The notes below the pieces were generated by a model. It was given only the letters and a program-made list of their open reading frames with translations. It was not told where the DNA came from and made no database searches. Shown here piece after piece: positions 45,977-56,299 of a stretch of 64,000 nucleotides of DNA; the first letter of the stretch is position 1; each line of letters begins with the position of its first letter. Made by a program: the position numbers and the translations under genes. The stretch is from Liopterus haemorrhoidalis (taxonomy: Eukaryota; Arthropoda; Insecta; Coleoptera; Dytiscidae). The DNA lies in contig OZ020616.1 in assembly GCA_963971575.1 (NCBI GenBank), positions 58,014,907-58,078,906 on the forward strand, given 5' to 3'.

Positions 45977-48900
45977 CTGGTAAAATTTGATTTTCATAAT
46001 ATTTTGTTACAATATCACAGGCTAAATAAAACAGATTTGATTGCAGGTAATATCGACTAGAGGAATGAAGCTACTACGGATTAGTCGAAATTACATGTAT
46101 GCATGTTTCACTTTCAATTAAAATCACGTCCTACTAAAAGTCTCTATTATTATATTCTTTTACCTAAATAAATTGTAAAAGAGACAAGAAACGTTGATTA
46201 TCTTAAAATTTTAGGGTAGTCGATATTAACATAACTTTTTTGAAATCAACGTTTTTTTCATATTTTTTTTATGTCGAACTTAAGTTGTAATAACAGCTTG
46301 TTTCATCGTGAAAATATTTAGCACCTAAAGATAAATGAATGAGGTATCGATTGGGACCACTTACCTACCAAAATATTGAATAGTACGTAAATTAAAAAAT
46401 AAATAAATTTGGTAGTCGAATTTCGCTGCAGTTACCCTATATTTTTTTAAATTCAACCATTAAGTCTGTTCAAGATAACTCTAACATGACGTCATACTTG
46501 GTTAACTTTCAAAACTGCCCATGCTTAAATTTTATGGTTGTATGGTATGTTGTTATTGTGGATTAATTTTTATATAACTGGCACAATAATTCAAGATCTA
46601 TAATTTTCTGTTTAGAGTAATTCTTGTCACATCTGGAGTACCTCAAGGACCTTCTATTGGGCCTATCTTGTTCTCTTTATTTATAAATGATATCGGTTTA
46701 TTCTTTAACTATCTGGTTCGGTTTTAGATTGTAATTAACGAGTAAGATAAGGGAATATAAATGAATCTAAAATAGTCAAGTCTTGTGACCTAGGTGGAAA
46801 TTCTGGATTTGAACGTGAACTAATTTTTTGAGCAACTATTTAGCGGTGTGGACCGTCGCGCCATCCTGTTGGAAGTAGCCTTGCTCGTCCTCATGAAGCT
46901 GATTAATAAATTCACGTACAATATTCTGGTACCTCTTAGCAGTAACAGTTTTGTGCAAAAATATGGGTTCTATAAGTCTTCGAGACCCAGCAATCCAAAC
47001 ACCAACTTTTAACGGGTGAAGGGGAGTTTCGAAGACGATTTTGAGTACTCCATAATCTCATATTTTGTGAATTTATACACCCCGAAATGGTGAACCAGGC
47101 CTCGTCAGAAAAAACGTTAAATTTAACAAATTATCATTATTAATTAAATTTTGTTGGAACCAGTGTCAATACACAATTCGCCTATTGTGATCTGCTGGTA
47201 GCAACTCATGTAAAGCAAGAATTTTAACAGCTTTTTTTGCCAATAGTTTGGCAAGTTCCTAATGATAAAGCAGTCTCTTGCGACAGTGTACGTAGTGATG
47301 TAGTGGGTAGCGCGTTCATACGTTGACGAACATCATCAACTGTGCTTTGAGTACGAACTCTTGGCCTTCCAGTTCTATCTCTATGAGTAATGCTTCCTGT
47401 ATCCTCGGAATAAATCAACACATCTTCTAAGTGCGCTGTAAAAATCTCCTTCAAGGAAAGCAATATCTGGAAATTGTAGCCGAAATTCCTCTAAACATGT
47501 CACCACACTGTAAATCTATTCGTCGTTTTCTCGAAAACATTTCAAAAATATGATTCAATCATATTTTTTTTGTGTTCTATTGTAAAAACCATTAAGTAGC
47601 TTAATTAAATTTTCAATATAAACTTATGACAACAACAACAGTGTTGACAGTTAATTACTTTTAAAGCTTGCTGTTGACGTTAGCCAATCCTTATGTAAAA
47701 TCTTTTTGAACTCATGGTATAAATTTATATACGAGGTCTGTTCAAAAAGTACCGCGAATTTTGTGTTTTTTCAAAAATTATTTATTTATTCATGAATATC
47801 TATTTTGTCCCCTTCAAAGTAATCCCCACCAGATATTATACACTTGTGCCAACGTTTTTTCCAATCCTCGAAGCACTTGAAAAAATCATTTTTTGTGATC
47901 TTGTTCAGCTCCTCCTGCGATGCCGTCTTTATCTCCTCACTCGTAGCATAGCGTCGTCCTTTCATGGACGTCTTCAGTTTCGGGAACAAGAAAAAGTCAC
48001 AGGAGGCCAGATCTGGGGAATACGGTGGCTGCGGCATTATTAGTGGGTTGTTTTTGGCAAAAAATTCGCGCACAAGCAACGACGTGTGGGTACGAATTTC
48101 GCGGCGACCCGTCTCATGCCCAAATCATTGGTAAAAATCGAATGGCACGAGTCAATCGATATGTTTAGGTCCTCAGCAACTTCTCTAACGGTGATTGGAC
48201 GATTGGCCAATACTATTTTCTTCTCTTCATCAATGTTTTCGTCTGTTGTTGACGTGCTTGGGAGTCCGGCACGCTCTTCGTCGTTCACATCTTCTCGGCC
48301 CTCTGAGAACATTTTGTACCACCGATAAACGTTGCTTCGATCCAAGCTAGCTTCATCATATGCCACAGTCAACATTCGACATGCGTCCGCGCACTTAATT
48401 TTGTTTTTTACACAAAATTTGATACAGATTCTTTGATCCAATTGGTATAGGCAAAAATTGAAGACGAGCCAAAACACGTGCAAGCAAAGAAGCTGTCAAA
48501 AATTAACTGAACATTCAAAATGGCCGAACTTGTCGACATAAGTGAGAGACATGAGTACCAACATAACGCCACAAAAAAATCGAAAATCGAATATACGTAA
48601 CCCGCGGAAAATCAAAATTCGCGATACCTTTTGAACAAACGTCGTACATAAATGTAAAATTCTGAAATATGTAACACCACACAAGATATTTTTAAGTTTT
48701 TACTTTTTTTCAGTCATTAGCTGAAGAGGAACACACAACTGGTACTACAGGAAGCTCCAGTGTTTCCCAAACTTTATCTACAGTATTGATGAAAACAACT
48801 ACAGTGGTACCACAAGTCGAAGAAGGAATAGAATCTATTATTAATGATACATTGCGAAGGATAAACCAACGTCGATTCTCTCCAATGACCCATGTGTCAA

Positions 48901-49073
48901 ATGTATTGCGTATTGTTCGAGACATATTGATAAATTCACTTAGTTCCTTTAGAGAAGTTTTAGAGCAAATGCTTCTAATATTAACGAATTTCTTCCAATT
49001 CATTGGATCCATCTTCAAGAAAAAGTCTTCAAGATATTTAAAATCTAATAAGTTTCATAAAATTAAACACTAA
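45318..49073 (+). CDS. Two-exon secreted-protein gene, 134 residues
   Basis: Exon 1 45318-45362 (MKIYIFLLVISYSLQ, donor CAG|GTAACA); exon 2 48714-49073 (acceptor TTTTTTTCAG|TCA), phase 0. The signal peptide likely cleaves after the junction (SLQ-SLA|EEEH). The mature part opens with a Thr/Ser-rich acidic segment (EEEHTTGTTGSSS), then VEEGIESIINDTLRRINQRR, then a long amphipathic helix region (ILINSLSSFREVLEQMLLIL) and a basic tail. AATAAA lies about 55 nt after the stop. The 3.35-kb intron holds a TIR element and three transposon remnants. Function unknown. Confidence 0.7.
45660..46437. mobile_element. Non-autonomous TIR element (GGGTAACTGCAGC ends)
   Basis: Inverted ends of 27 bp (45660-45686 and 46411-46437, start GGGTAACTGCAGCGAATTTC) with TA on each side. 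The motif GGTA(A/G)T..CGACTA recurs in both orientations inside. It includes a (TA)n tract at 45948-45974. No open frame. Confidence 0.85.
46612..46725 (+). pseudogene. Non-LTR reverse transcriptase fragment
   Basis: VTSGVPQGPSIGPILFSLFI followed by NDIG: the G-V-P-Q-G block of a LINE reverse transcriptase only. Confidence 0.7.
46800..47530 (-). pseudogene. Degenerate Tc1/mariner-superfamily transposase
   Basis: On the minus strand: RTGRPRVRTQSTVDDVRQRM and TTSLRTLSQETALSLGTCQ (HTH), then across frames FSDEAWFTISGCINSQNMR (first Asp block) and GYFQQDGATVHTAK (second Asp block). It resembles the DD41D elements of this window in block order, but is too decayed to measure spacing. Confidence 0.7.
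47732..48644 (-). mobile_element. mariner element, internally deleted
   Basis: TIRs CGAGGTCTGTTCAAAAAGTA and the inverse near 48613-48644, flanked by TA. On the minus strand the N-terminal frame (48040-48483) has NVYRWYKMFSEGREDVNDEE and PITVREVAEDLNISIDSCHS. The C-terminal frame (47786-48079) has PQPPYSPDLASCDFFLFPKL and ends CIISGGDYFEGD. The segment with the first two catalytic Asp is deleted. Confidence 0.88.
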
Positions 49074-49267
49074 TTAATACTAGAGAAATGTGGTTTATAA
49101 ATATAAAATTAATATTATACCTTATATTAAATAAAAATGTGTTTTATATTATTTAAGAAGGTAATGCTTGGTTTCATGCAATATTAACTCATTCATCCTT
49201 TTATATTAGGTGTACTGGAAAGTTTTTTCGTTTATTTGGTATTATTAAAATAGAAACAAATCGAAAG

Positions 49268-50130
49268 AAAAAAATCAGCTGTGGCCACCACTGGACCGAC
49301 CGCCAACATAAAGTACTTGTATAAAATACATTCTAGCAGCAGAGTAGAAATAACTTGTCCTAATATTTTCTAACAGAGATATTATTTATCATGACCATGG
49401 AAATGTTACATATAAATATGAAAAAATTGAGAAAAATGTCTCAAATAAAAGTTATTACAGTCTGTTCCAAACGGTTAAGCGGAACTAAATGGGAATTTAA
49501 TTCTTTTAGGTTGTCACGAGAAGGGACCTTGCTTGGGTTATTTCATTTTTCACGTTGGGATGTAAAAATTTAAAATTCCAACAATGAAACCATGGAAACG
49601 AATGACATATGTCAAAATTAAATATTTTTTTTTTTATATTTTAATGACAAAAAAATAAATAAATGGGAAATTTGTATTAAGAATGACACAAAAAATCAAA
49701 ATATAAGGAAAATGACATTTTAAAATGATATTAACCTTAACCAAAAAATGTTTATTGTAAGTATGATTTACAAAGCTTAAACAAAACGGCAGAAAGGCAC
49801 GATTTAAACGAAAGTAACTAGATTGCAAAATCTAGTTCCGCTTAACCGTTTGGAACAGACTGTAGTTATTGCATTTATAGCAACTTTTGTTAAATAAATT
49901 TTTTCGAAATATTTTTCTGTAAATATTTGCAAAAATCTTAAAATCGACACGAGTAAACTCTCATCAACCGATTTTTACCAAAAGTTGATCAACTCGTGCC
50001 ATTGATGGCAAAAGCTTAAATATGCAGTTTCATAAAAATCCTTTTAGCCGAATTTGCTCTGAACGTGTACACAGACAGACTGACAGACGGACGGACGGTC
50101 AGACGGACAGACGGATAGACACATGTGAAC
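49268..50130 (+). mobile_element. Q-family repeat split by a MITE
   Basis: Starts AATCAGCTGTGGCCACCACTGG, is interrupted at 49457, resumes at 49863 with TAGTTATTGC, and ends with (GACGGACA)n at 50068-50120 without the final repeat. Confidence 0.7.
49458..49862. mobile_element. MITE with 30-bp TIRs, TA target
   Basis: A 405-bp element between CAGTCTGTTCCAAACGGTTA and its exact inverse, flanked by TA. Removing it restores the Q-family text TTATTAGTTATTGC. Confidence 0.9.
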
Positions 50131-50257
50131 CACCAAATCTACCAGCTAAATTTGTCTACTACTGAACCTCCCATTTATTTTCCAAATATTTCTATTTTTG
50201 ATTAAAAATAGTTATTAGAAATTCGTGTTTCTAAGATTGAAAACTGATGATAATACT

Positions 50258-50388
50258 TTTTGTTCTATTGTAAAATTGGTCCATTATTTTATTATATTAT
50301 TAATTAGTTATTGTTTTATTTTGATTTATAAATACTCCATAGTACGCCAAAAATGACTTAAGTTAAGTTAAACAGTTAAGATAATAAA
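50258..50388 (+). promoter_or_regulatory. Putative promoter shared with the 45318 paralogue
   Basis: TTTTTGTTCTATTGTAAAATTGGTCCATTA..., GATTTATAAATAC (TATA box 50325-50334), then ATG 55-60 bp later. Clearly paralogous to 45181-45317. Confidence 0.6.
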
Positions 50389-51935
50389 ATGAAGATTTTT
50401 GTTTATTTATTGGTCGTTACCTTTGCTCTACAGGTAAATTATAATATTTTTACTTAAATCCGATTTAACATCCGAATTAAGCTTAATTAATCTATTAATA
50501 ACTTTTTTATTTTTACCAACCGCCAACATATATAAGTTATTGTGATCATACCGATTTTGATATTTCGAGATTTCGTTGGAGTTCCACGAATTGGTTAAAT
50601 AAAATTTTCCAAAAAAATTTTTTGTTGGTAAGGTTTCATAAAAATTCTTTTAGCCGAATTTGCTTTGCACGTGTACACAGACAGACGAACGGACAGACTG
50701 AGAGAGAGACAGAGAGACAGATGGACAAATGGACAGACAGACCGACAGACATCATGCTAAAAATAGTCAAAACGTTATGTGGTCCCTACAAAATATTTTT
50801 GTGAAATTTTATTTTGTCAGTTTTTTTTTTGAAATTTCAAAATATCCTTAAGAACAATAAAATATAGAGAACTGCGGATTGAATTTTTTAAATCTTCGTA
50901 TATTGTTTAGTCTAGAAAAAAATTGGGGCCTTAATAACCCAACTTTTACAATAAATACAAATCGTCAAACAAAACCTTTGAAATTTGTCAAAAACCGAAA
51001 AAAATCGTAAGAGGTAACCCTTACGATTTTTTCTATTTTTGACCATTTTCAAGGGTTTAGTTTTACCAGTCATATAAATTCAAAAAATTGGGTGTTTAAG
51101 GCCTTATTTTTTCTCTAGACTGAACAAGACACAAGGGTTTCAAGAATTTAAACCGCAGGTCTCTTTCTTTTACCGTATTTAAGATAGAATTATTTGAAAT
51201 TTTGAAAAAAAAAAAAATTATTCAAAATTTTTTTTTTCTTCAAATTGTGACCTAAGTCCATTTAGGACATCAGGATTACAAAAATTCCAACCGCAGGTCT
51301 CTATATATTATAGTTTTTAAGATACAGTCAGGAGAAAATATTTTTTTTTGTAAAATTCGCCTAATTCAATACTATTTAAATTAAAAATGGACAAGGTTCG
51401 TAAGGCCCCAATTTTATAAGGTAAAATAGTAATGAGAATTCTAAAAAAACAAACCGTAGGTCTTTATCTTTTACCGTTTTCGAGATAGATTTTTCAAAAA
51501 AATTTCACAAAAATGTTTTGTTCAGGATTTGTCTCAAAATGTCACTAACGCCATCTAGGACCATAGGATTCAAAAAAAATTTCTTATTTTTAGTTTTCAT
51601 TAACTTCATTTCAGGTATTAGCAGAACAGGAACAAAATTCCAGTGAACCGACAACTGAAAGTGACACCAATGTACCCCAGACGTATTCCAGTGTATTGGC
51701 AAAGAATTCTGCATCGAAGTACAGAGATGGATTCCTGAGATCTTGGAAAGATTATAAAAGACGAGACAAGGTTGGCCGTGGTGGATTCGATTTAGTAAAA
51801 TCCGTTTTTAATAGAATTTGTGAAATTATTAAATCAGCAGGTGCAACAATTTATAATGGATTTGTAGAAATGATAAATGAAATACGAAAGCTTATTACTT
51901 GTGCATTGGATTTTTTCAAGAGTTTTTTGCCTTAA
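50389..51935 (+). CDS. Two-exon secreted-protein gene, 121 residues
   Basis: Exon 1 50389-50433 (MKIFVYLLVVTFALQ, donor CAG|GTAAAT); exon 2 51615-51935 (acceptor TTCATTTCAG|GTA), phase 0. The signal peptide likely ends at VLA|EQEQ. The mature part has an acidic Ser/Thr segment (EQEQNSSEPTTESDTN) like its neighbour, then a basic patch (SWKDYKRRDKVGRGG), and amphipathic helices FDLVKSVFNRICEIIKSAG and IYNGFVEMINEIRKLITC. A single Cys pair is possible. AATAAA overlaps the stop region. The closest paralogue by promoter and signal peptide is the 45318 gene. Function unknown. Confidence 0.72.
50513..50790. repeat. Q-family end fragments, both orientations
   Basis: 50513-50580 is the inverted Q end (ACCAACCGCCAACATATATAAG). 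50628-50780 is plus-oriented Q text with (GACA)n. Confidence 0.6.
50850..51600. repeat. Diverged tandem repeats in the intron
   Basis: A pattern of about 130-170 bp recurs four times: AACCGCAGGTCTCT..., TTTACCGT, TTAAGATA, a T/A-rich block, then AGGAC..AGGATT. Copies near 50870, 51160, 51290 and 51450. Not seen elsewhere in the window. Confidence 0.6.
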
Positions 51936-52176
51936 TAAATACAGATAAAACCATATTTTTTACAGTCTGAAATGTAGAATATTGTTATAATATATATAAC
52001 ATACAATAAATAATAAAATATTTGTTTTATATTATTTTTATGCAGCATTTTATGTTGTATTGCATTGTTTTTCAACCTTTTCTCACCCGTGGCACCAAAG
52101 CTCTTCCCAAAATTTAACAGCATACCAAAGCTCTTTCCAAACATCACACACCACAACCAAAAGTACCAAAACTATA

Positions 52177-53314
52177 AAAAATTTATGTGAAGTATGAATT
52201 TTCACACATTACAGGGCTTCGCAGGTATATAATAATTGAAGGCGGCATGCTGAGTGTGTAAAACAAATTTTACTTTGTAGTAATCACGGCAAAATGAACG
52301 ATATTTTTCAAAATAATTTATCGTCTGTTAATCTATGAGCTTTAAAAACAAATTTTATGTTAAAATATTTTTTTAATTTTAATTCGAATACCTAATACCA
52401 TTATTTAGATTTCTAAACATGTGCAGTATTTTTTTTTTTTATACATATATATATAGGAAGGTTCATTAAGATTTTGAAAATTGCGCTATGGCTTCCATTG
52501 GTTGTTTCAAGTCATATGCTTCGTCCCTCTGGTTTCGTATATATGACACATAGAACGAAAATATAATTCCAACAATTCCAACTGGTTATTAAATTTACGC
52601 TCTTAAAAATTAAATGGAACATTTGCCAAAATATAACTAGAATGTTTACAACATAATTTAAACAAAATAAAAATGCAAAAAAAAAACAGAAAAATTAAAA
52701 TTGACAGGAATCGAACTGTAGTTTGCAAATTACAAAGCGAGGACAACTCACTACGCTATGGGAGCTTACTTATTTACTGTGTTGCATAGCGAATTAAATA
52801 TTTAACATATTTTAGTTAAAAACACAAAAAATGCGTTTTTTTCCAAAAACATAATCTGATCAAAAATTCCTGTTGTACTATTCCGGTTCACACCAATGTA
52901 CATTACTTAGAATTTTTTCAGATTTTTAAAGTAAATTATCTGGGCTACAGGGTGTGAAACAAAAATTTTTTTGCACAATTTTAGCAAAAATCTCATCAAA
53001 ATAATTTATTATGCAAAAATAAAATTTTGATCGTTAATCCACGTACTAAGGGTTTTCATTTGATACCCTACTCAGAATTTAAAAAAATATATATGTTTTT
53101 TATCGATGAGCACATATTTGTTTATATTTTTAGGGGGATATGTTTTTTAGATGTTTTAGTATTTTTCTTATGTGCGGGTCAAAGAGTTGTATAAGCATGC
53201 CAAATTTCAACTCTCTAGGTTAAGCCGTTTGGCTACAATTTTTACCGAACAGACAGACAGACGACAAAATGATGGTATAAGGGTTTTTTGGTCATACCTA
53301 CAAAACCCTAAAAA
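52177..53314 (-). mobile_element. P-family Helentron-like repeat, copy h
   Basis: Diverged tail (GTATGAATTTTCACACATTACAGG), a tRNA-like block at 52701-52767, the common body, (ACAG)n and head repeat. It also has an internal duplication of tail text around 52240-52400. Confidence 0.72.
52701..52767 (-). other. tRNA-like block in P copy h
   Basis: Minus strand: TCCCATAGCGTAGTGAGTTG, AATTTGCAAACTAC, then AGTTCGATTCC. It shares the middle word with copies c and d but has different flanks. Confidence 0.5.
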
Positions 53315-53596
53315 GGTGTCTAGATAGATATGAAATTCATTTATTTTTAAATTAATATAATTGTCCACTTAAAGTTTAAAAAAATTAAATTTAAGGACCA
53401 CTGGACGCTTTTTTTCGAACATATTGTATTTTAAATGTATGTAATTAATTTATAAACCTACTAATTATCATAAAAATATACTTACTAATAAATTCAGGTT
53501 AATTTAATATTATTTATGAAATTTATTTTATTCCTATTTAAATTTGCAGTTTACAATATTAAAAATTATATTCAAAAAGAAATTAAATAAGGGTTG
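53314..53596. repeat. 280-bp block duplicated at 30415-30695
   Basis: Starts AGGTGTCTAGATAGATATGA. It follows a P-family head exactly as at 30414. Confidence 0.85.
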
Positions 53597-54554
53597 GCTG
53601 TAAAAATAAAATAATGTCTATTGCAAGCTTTATATAACAATTGATTAACGTTTAGGCACAGCCTTTTTTGAATTTTCAATAGAAACTTATAACAACAAAA
53701 GTGATGACGGTTTTTTAATTGACAGTTAAAACTTGCAGTACACATTATTTTATTTTTCCACAGCTAACCCTTATGTAATTTATTTTTGAACACATGGTAT
53801 ATACCTTCACTTGCAATTTTTGTCGGCACTGACATATACTATGTACTTAAAATATTTCAATAACAGTTTAGAAAAATACTGAGGAATTTTTATTTATTTT
53901 TTCTTTATTTCTCCATTAGACAATAACATCTTATTTAATATTATTATATTTATTTTTTCTTCATTTCCAAATATCTTTTATTTTTTTCTGAGTTCGGGTC
54001 TTGAATGATGCCTTTTCCAAGATACAAGTTTATAATAGTCCCCCTCAGGTACCTAAAAAATAGTAAACACAAATCTTACAAATTTTTGCGAACGACCGGT
54101 TTTTGGCACAGCCAGGGTCGCCGGGGATAAAATTCTGTGCGGGTCCCGGGGAGAAATTTTCTTTGTGGGCCCCGCGTAATACATGCTGACATACAAAAAA
54201 CAAGTGATGAGCACAAAAAAGGTCCTCACTTGCAAAAATACAACTGATGAGCAAAAAATATAAGGTCCTCACTTCCAAAATACAAGTGAGTGACGGCCAC
54301 GCGCCGTTGGCACTTGCTTCGATGTCAGGCCGTTCCTAGGACTCTGCCCATGACTCCGGGGCCCCGGGAATGTTCCCCGGCTACTCCCCTCCTTGTCGGG
54401 CCTGGGCACAGTGACAAATCAGATATATGTCCGATTTACCTGTTAAATTAGTGTAAATTAAGCAGAAATTAAGATGTATAACCTCACTTTACTATAACTA
54501 GGCGTTGGGAACTTATTATTATTAAATGAACAGGATATTTATTAAAAAAATACC
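53597..54554. other. No gene; minisatellite and GC-rich patch
   Basis: Minisatellite AAGGTCCTCACTT...AAATACAAGTGATGAGC at 54190-54295. A GC-richer patch at 54295-54420 (CCGGGGCCCCGGGAATG) looks like repeat debris. No coding motif. Confidence 0.45.
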
Positions 54555-54870
54555 GGACAATGTTTACAATATCCCCCTTCAAACTCTATACAGATGGCAG
54601 CACATAACGACTACACTAAATAATTCAAGAATTGTCAGTGGCTCTAATACAATTGTTTCTGGAAGCGAGCTAACCATCTTCTAGTTTAATGACAAAACAC
54701 TATCTTAGGTTAGTAAGTGTTTGGTTAGAAGACGCCGAGCGAAGCGAGCTACCCATCTTCTAGTTTAATGACATAAATAAAAGTTCTGCGCAGTCCCACC
54801 TGTTTAGAATCTCTATATATTGAACAAATGACGTGTGTGTGTGACGCATGCACTGTGTGCAGTGGGATGT
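54555..54870. repeat. Dispersed repeat family R, copy 2
   Basis: Matches 37893-38245. Its end (CAGTGGGATGTTGT) falls within the last exon of the minus-strand gene at 54813-56131 and supplies its present C-terminus. Confidence 0.8.
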
Positions 54871-56131
54871 TGTAAATCTACACCAAAATACCTAAATATC
54901 ATAGATGGAATCCTGAATATAAGCTGTGACAACAATTTTGGATAATACATTGCATAGCTCAAATTTTCTTTGAAACTTTTTTTGATTTTGAAGACGACAT
55001 TCCCTTCCTTGTCTTCTCGTATAGATTTTATTGTGTCTACAAAACCATTAAAAACGTTTGTTACACTTAGATCAAGTGATTTTGCGTCATTGAAAACATT
55101 TTTGGGAACTGGAATCTGAAAAATAAAAATTTTTAGGTTATTCCGAAATAAATGTTTGTTATTTTGACTCGACCTAGGTTTAGGTTGCAACCCAGTGGTT
55201 GGAAAACAAGGCTCTATCATTCTTTATTTAAAGTAATAAGGATTATTTTCTTACCTTGTCCTCTTCAATTTCGTTTTCTATAAAATTTGGTTTTTTAAAT
55301 AATTCTTCAATCTTGTCAAAGACATCTTTCAGGATTTTATCTTTTGAAAATTCTTCTGTTGTTATTTTTGGAATTTTTGGGGATTTTGGAGGTCCGTATG
55401 GAGCAAAAATCGTAAAATCGTCTTCGCCGGACTAAAATAAAAATTTGCTTGTTTATCCACACTCTGTATCTTTTGTGGTTAAAAAGATTTGGTTAAAAAT
55501 GATGTTTAAAATGTAACATTTTAACTAGGCGTTAAAATTTTATTCTGTATTTTGTATTTATCGACTTAAGGCCGCCTTACTTAGTTAGATTTTACGCATT
55601 ACTTAGATTTTTTTCAGATTTTTAGTTTAAACCATCTGGGCTTCAGGGTGTGGGACAAAATTTTGTTTGCACAATTTTGGTAAAAATCGCATCATAATAA
55701 TTTATTTTGCAAAAATAAAATTTTCGATCGTTAATCCACGTACTAAGAGCTTTCATTTGATATCCTACTCAGAATTAAAAAAAAAAAATTTTTTTTTCGA
55801 TGAGCACATATTTGTTTATATTTTTAGGGGGATATGTTTTTTAGATGTTTTAGTATTTTTCCTATGTGCGGGTGAAAGAGTTATATAAGCATGCCAAATT
55901 TCAACTCTCTAGGTTTAGCCGTTTGGCTACAATTTTTACCGAACAGACAGACAGACGACAAAATGACGGTATAAGGGTTTTTTGGTCTTACCTACAAAAC
56001 CCTAAAAAATGGTTTGACGCCATTATAATATATGTTATTTCACTCTTTATATCTATTTTTGATCTAGTTTTACTCACCACAAATGTGTTTAAAAATATTA
56101 AAAAACAGATTAATTCACTTTTAGTGACCAT
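54813..56131 (-). CDS. Three-exon secreted-protein gene, up to 177 residues
   Basis: Exon 1 56078-56131 (MVTKSELICFLIFLNTFV, donor GTG|GTGAGT), exon 2 55255-55431 (59 codons, TTTTAG|TCC to AAG|GTAAGA), exon 3 54813-55115 (TTTTTCAG|ATT), all phase 0. Exon 2 is Pro/Lys/Asp-rich (SGEDDFTIFAPYGPPKSPKI). Exon 3 has LSVTNVFNGFVDTIKSIRED, comparable to YNGFVEMINEIRK of the 50389 gene, and a hydrophobic helix LLSQLIFRIPSMIFRYFGVD. After GVDL the frame runs into dispersed repeat R (QHPTAHSAC...), so the true C-terminus was probably replaced. Intron 1 holds a P fragment. Function unknown. Confidence 0.62.
55597..56006 (-). mobile_element. P-family repeat, head half (copy i)
   Basis: From TTTTTTTCAGATTTTTAGTTTAA to ATACCTAC-type head CTTACCTACAAAACCCTA. 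It lacks the tRNA-like block and tail. Confidence 0.75.
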
Positions 56132-56299
56132 TTTCTTTTACGATTTAAACAAGAATGCCTACGGTAAGAATGACTTTCAAAAACAATTGTATTATATTCT
56201 ATAATTCCATTAAAACAATGATCTTATTTAAGATTAAGAAAATATTAAATAACAATACTTAATTTCTGTAAAAATAATTACTACATAAATTATGGACAT
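56132..56299. promoter_or_regulatory. Divergent intergenic region between two signal-peptide exons
   Basis: 168 bp separate the minus-strand ATG at 56131 from the plus-strand ATG at 56300. It is very AT-rich and probably contains both core promoters; no unambiguous TATA box was chosen. Confidence 0.4.

Noticed and set aside
50850..51600. CRISPR-like array
   Set aside because: Units are diverged and lack regular identical repeats with unique spacers; this is an insect intron.
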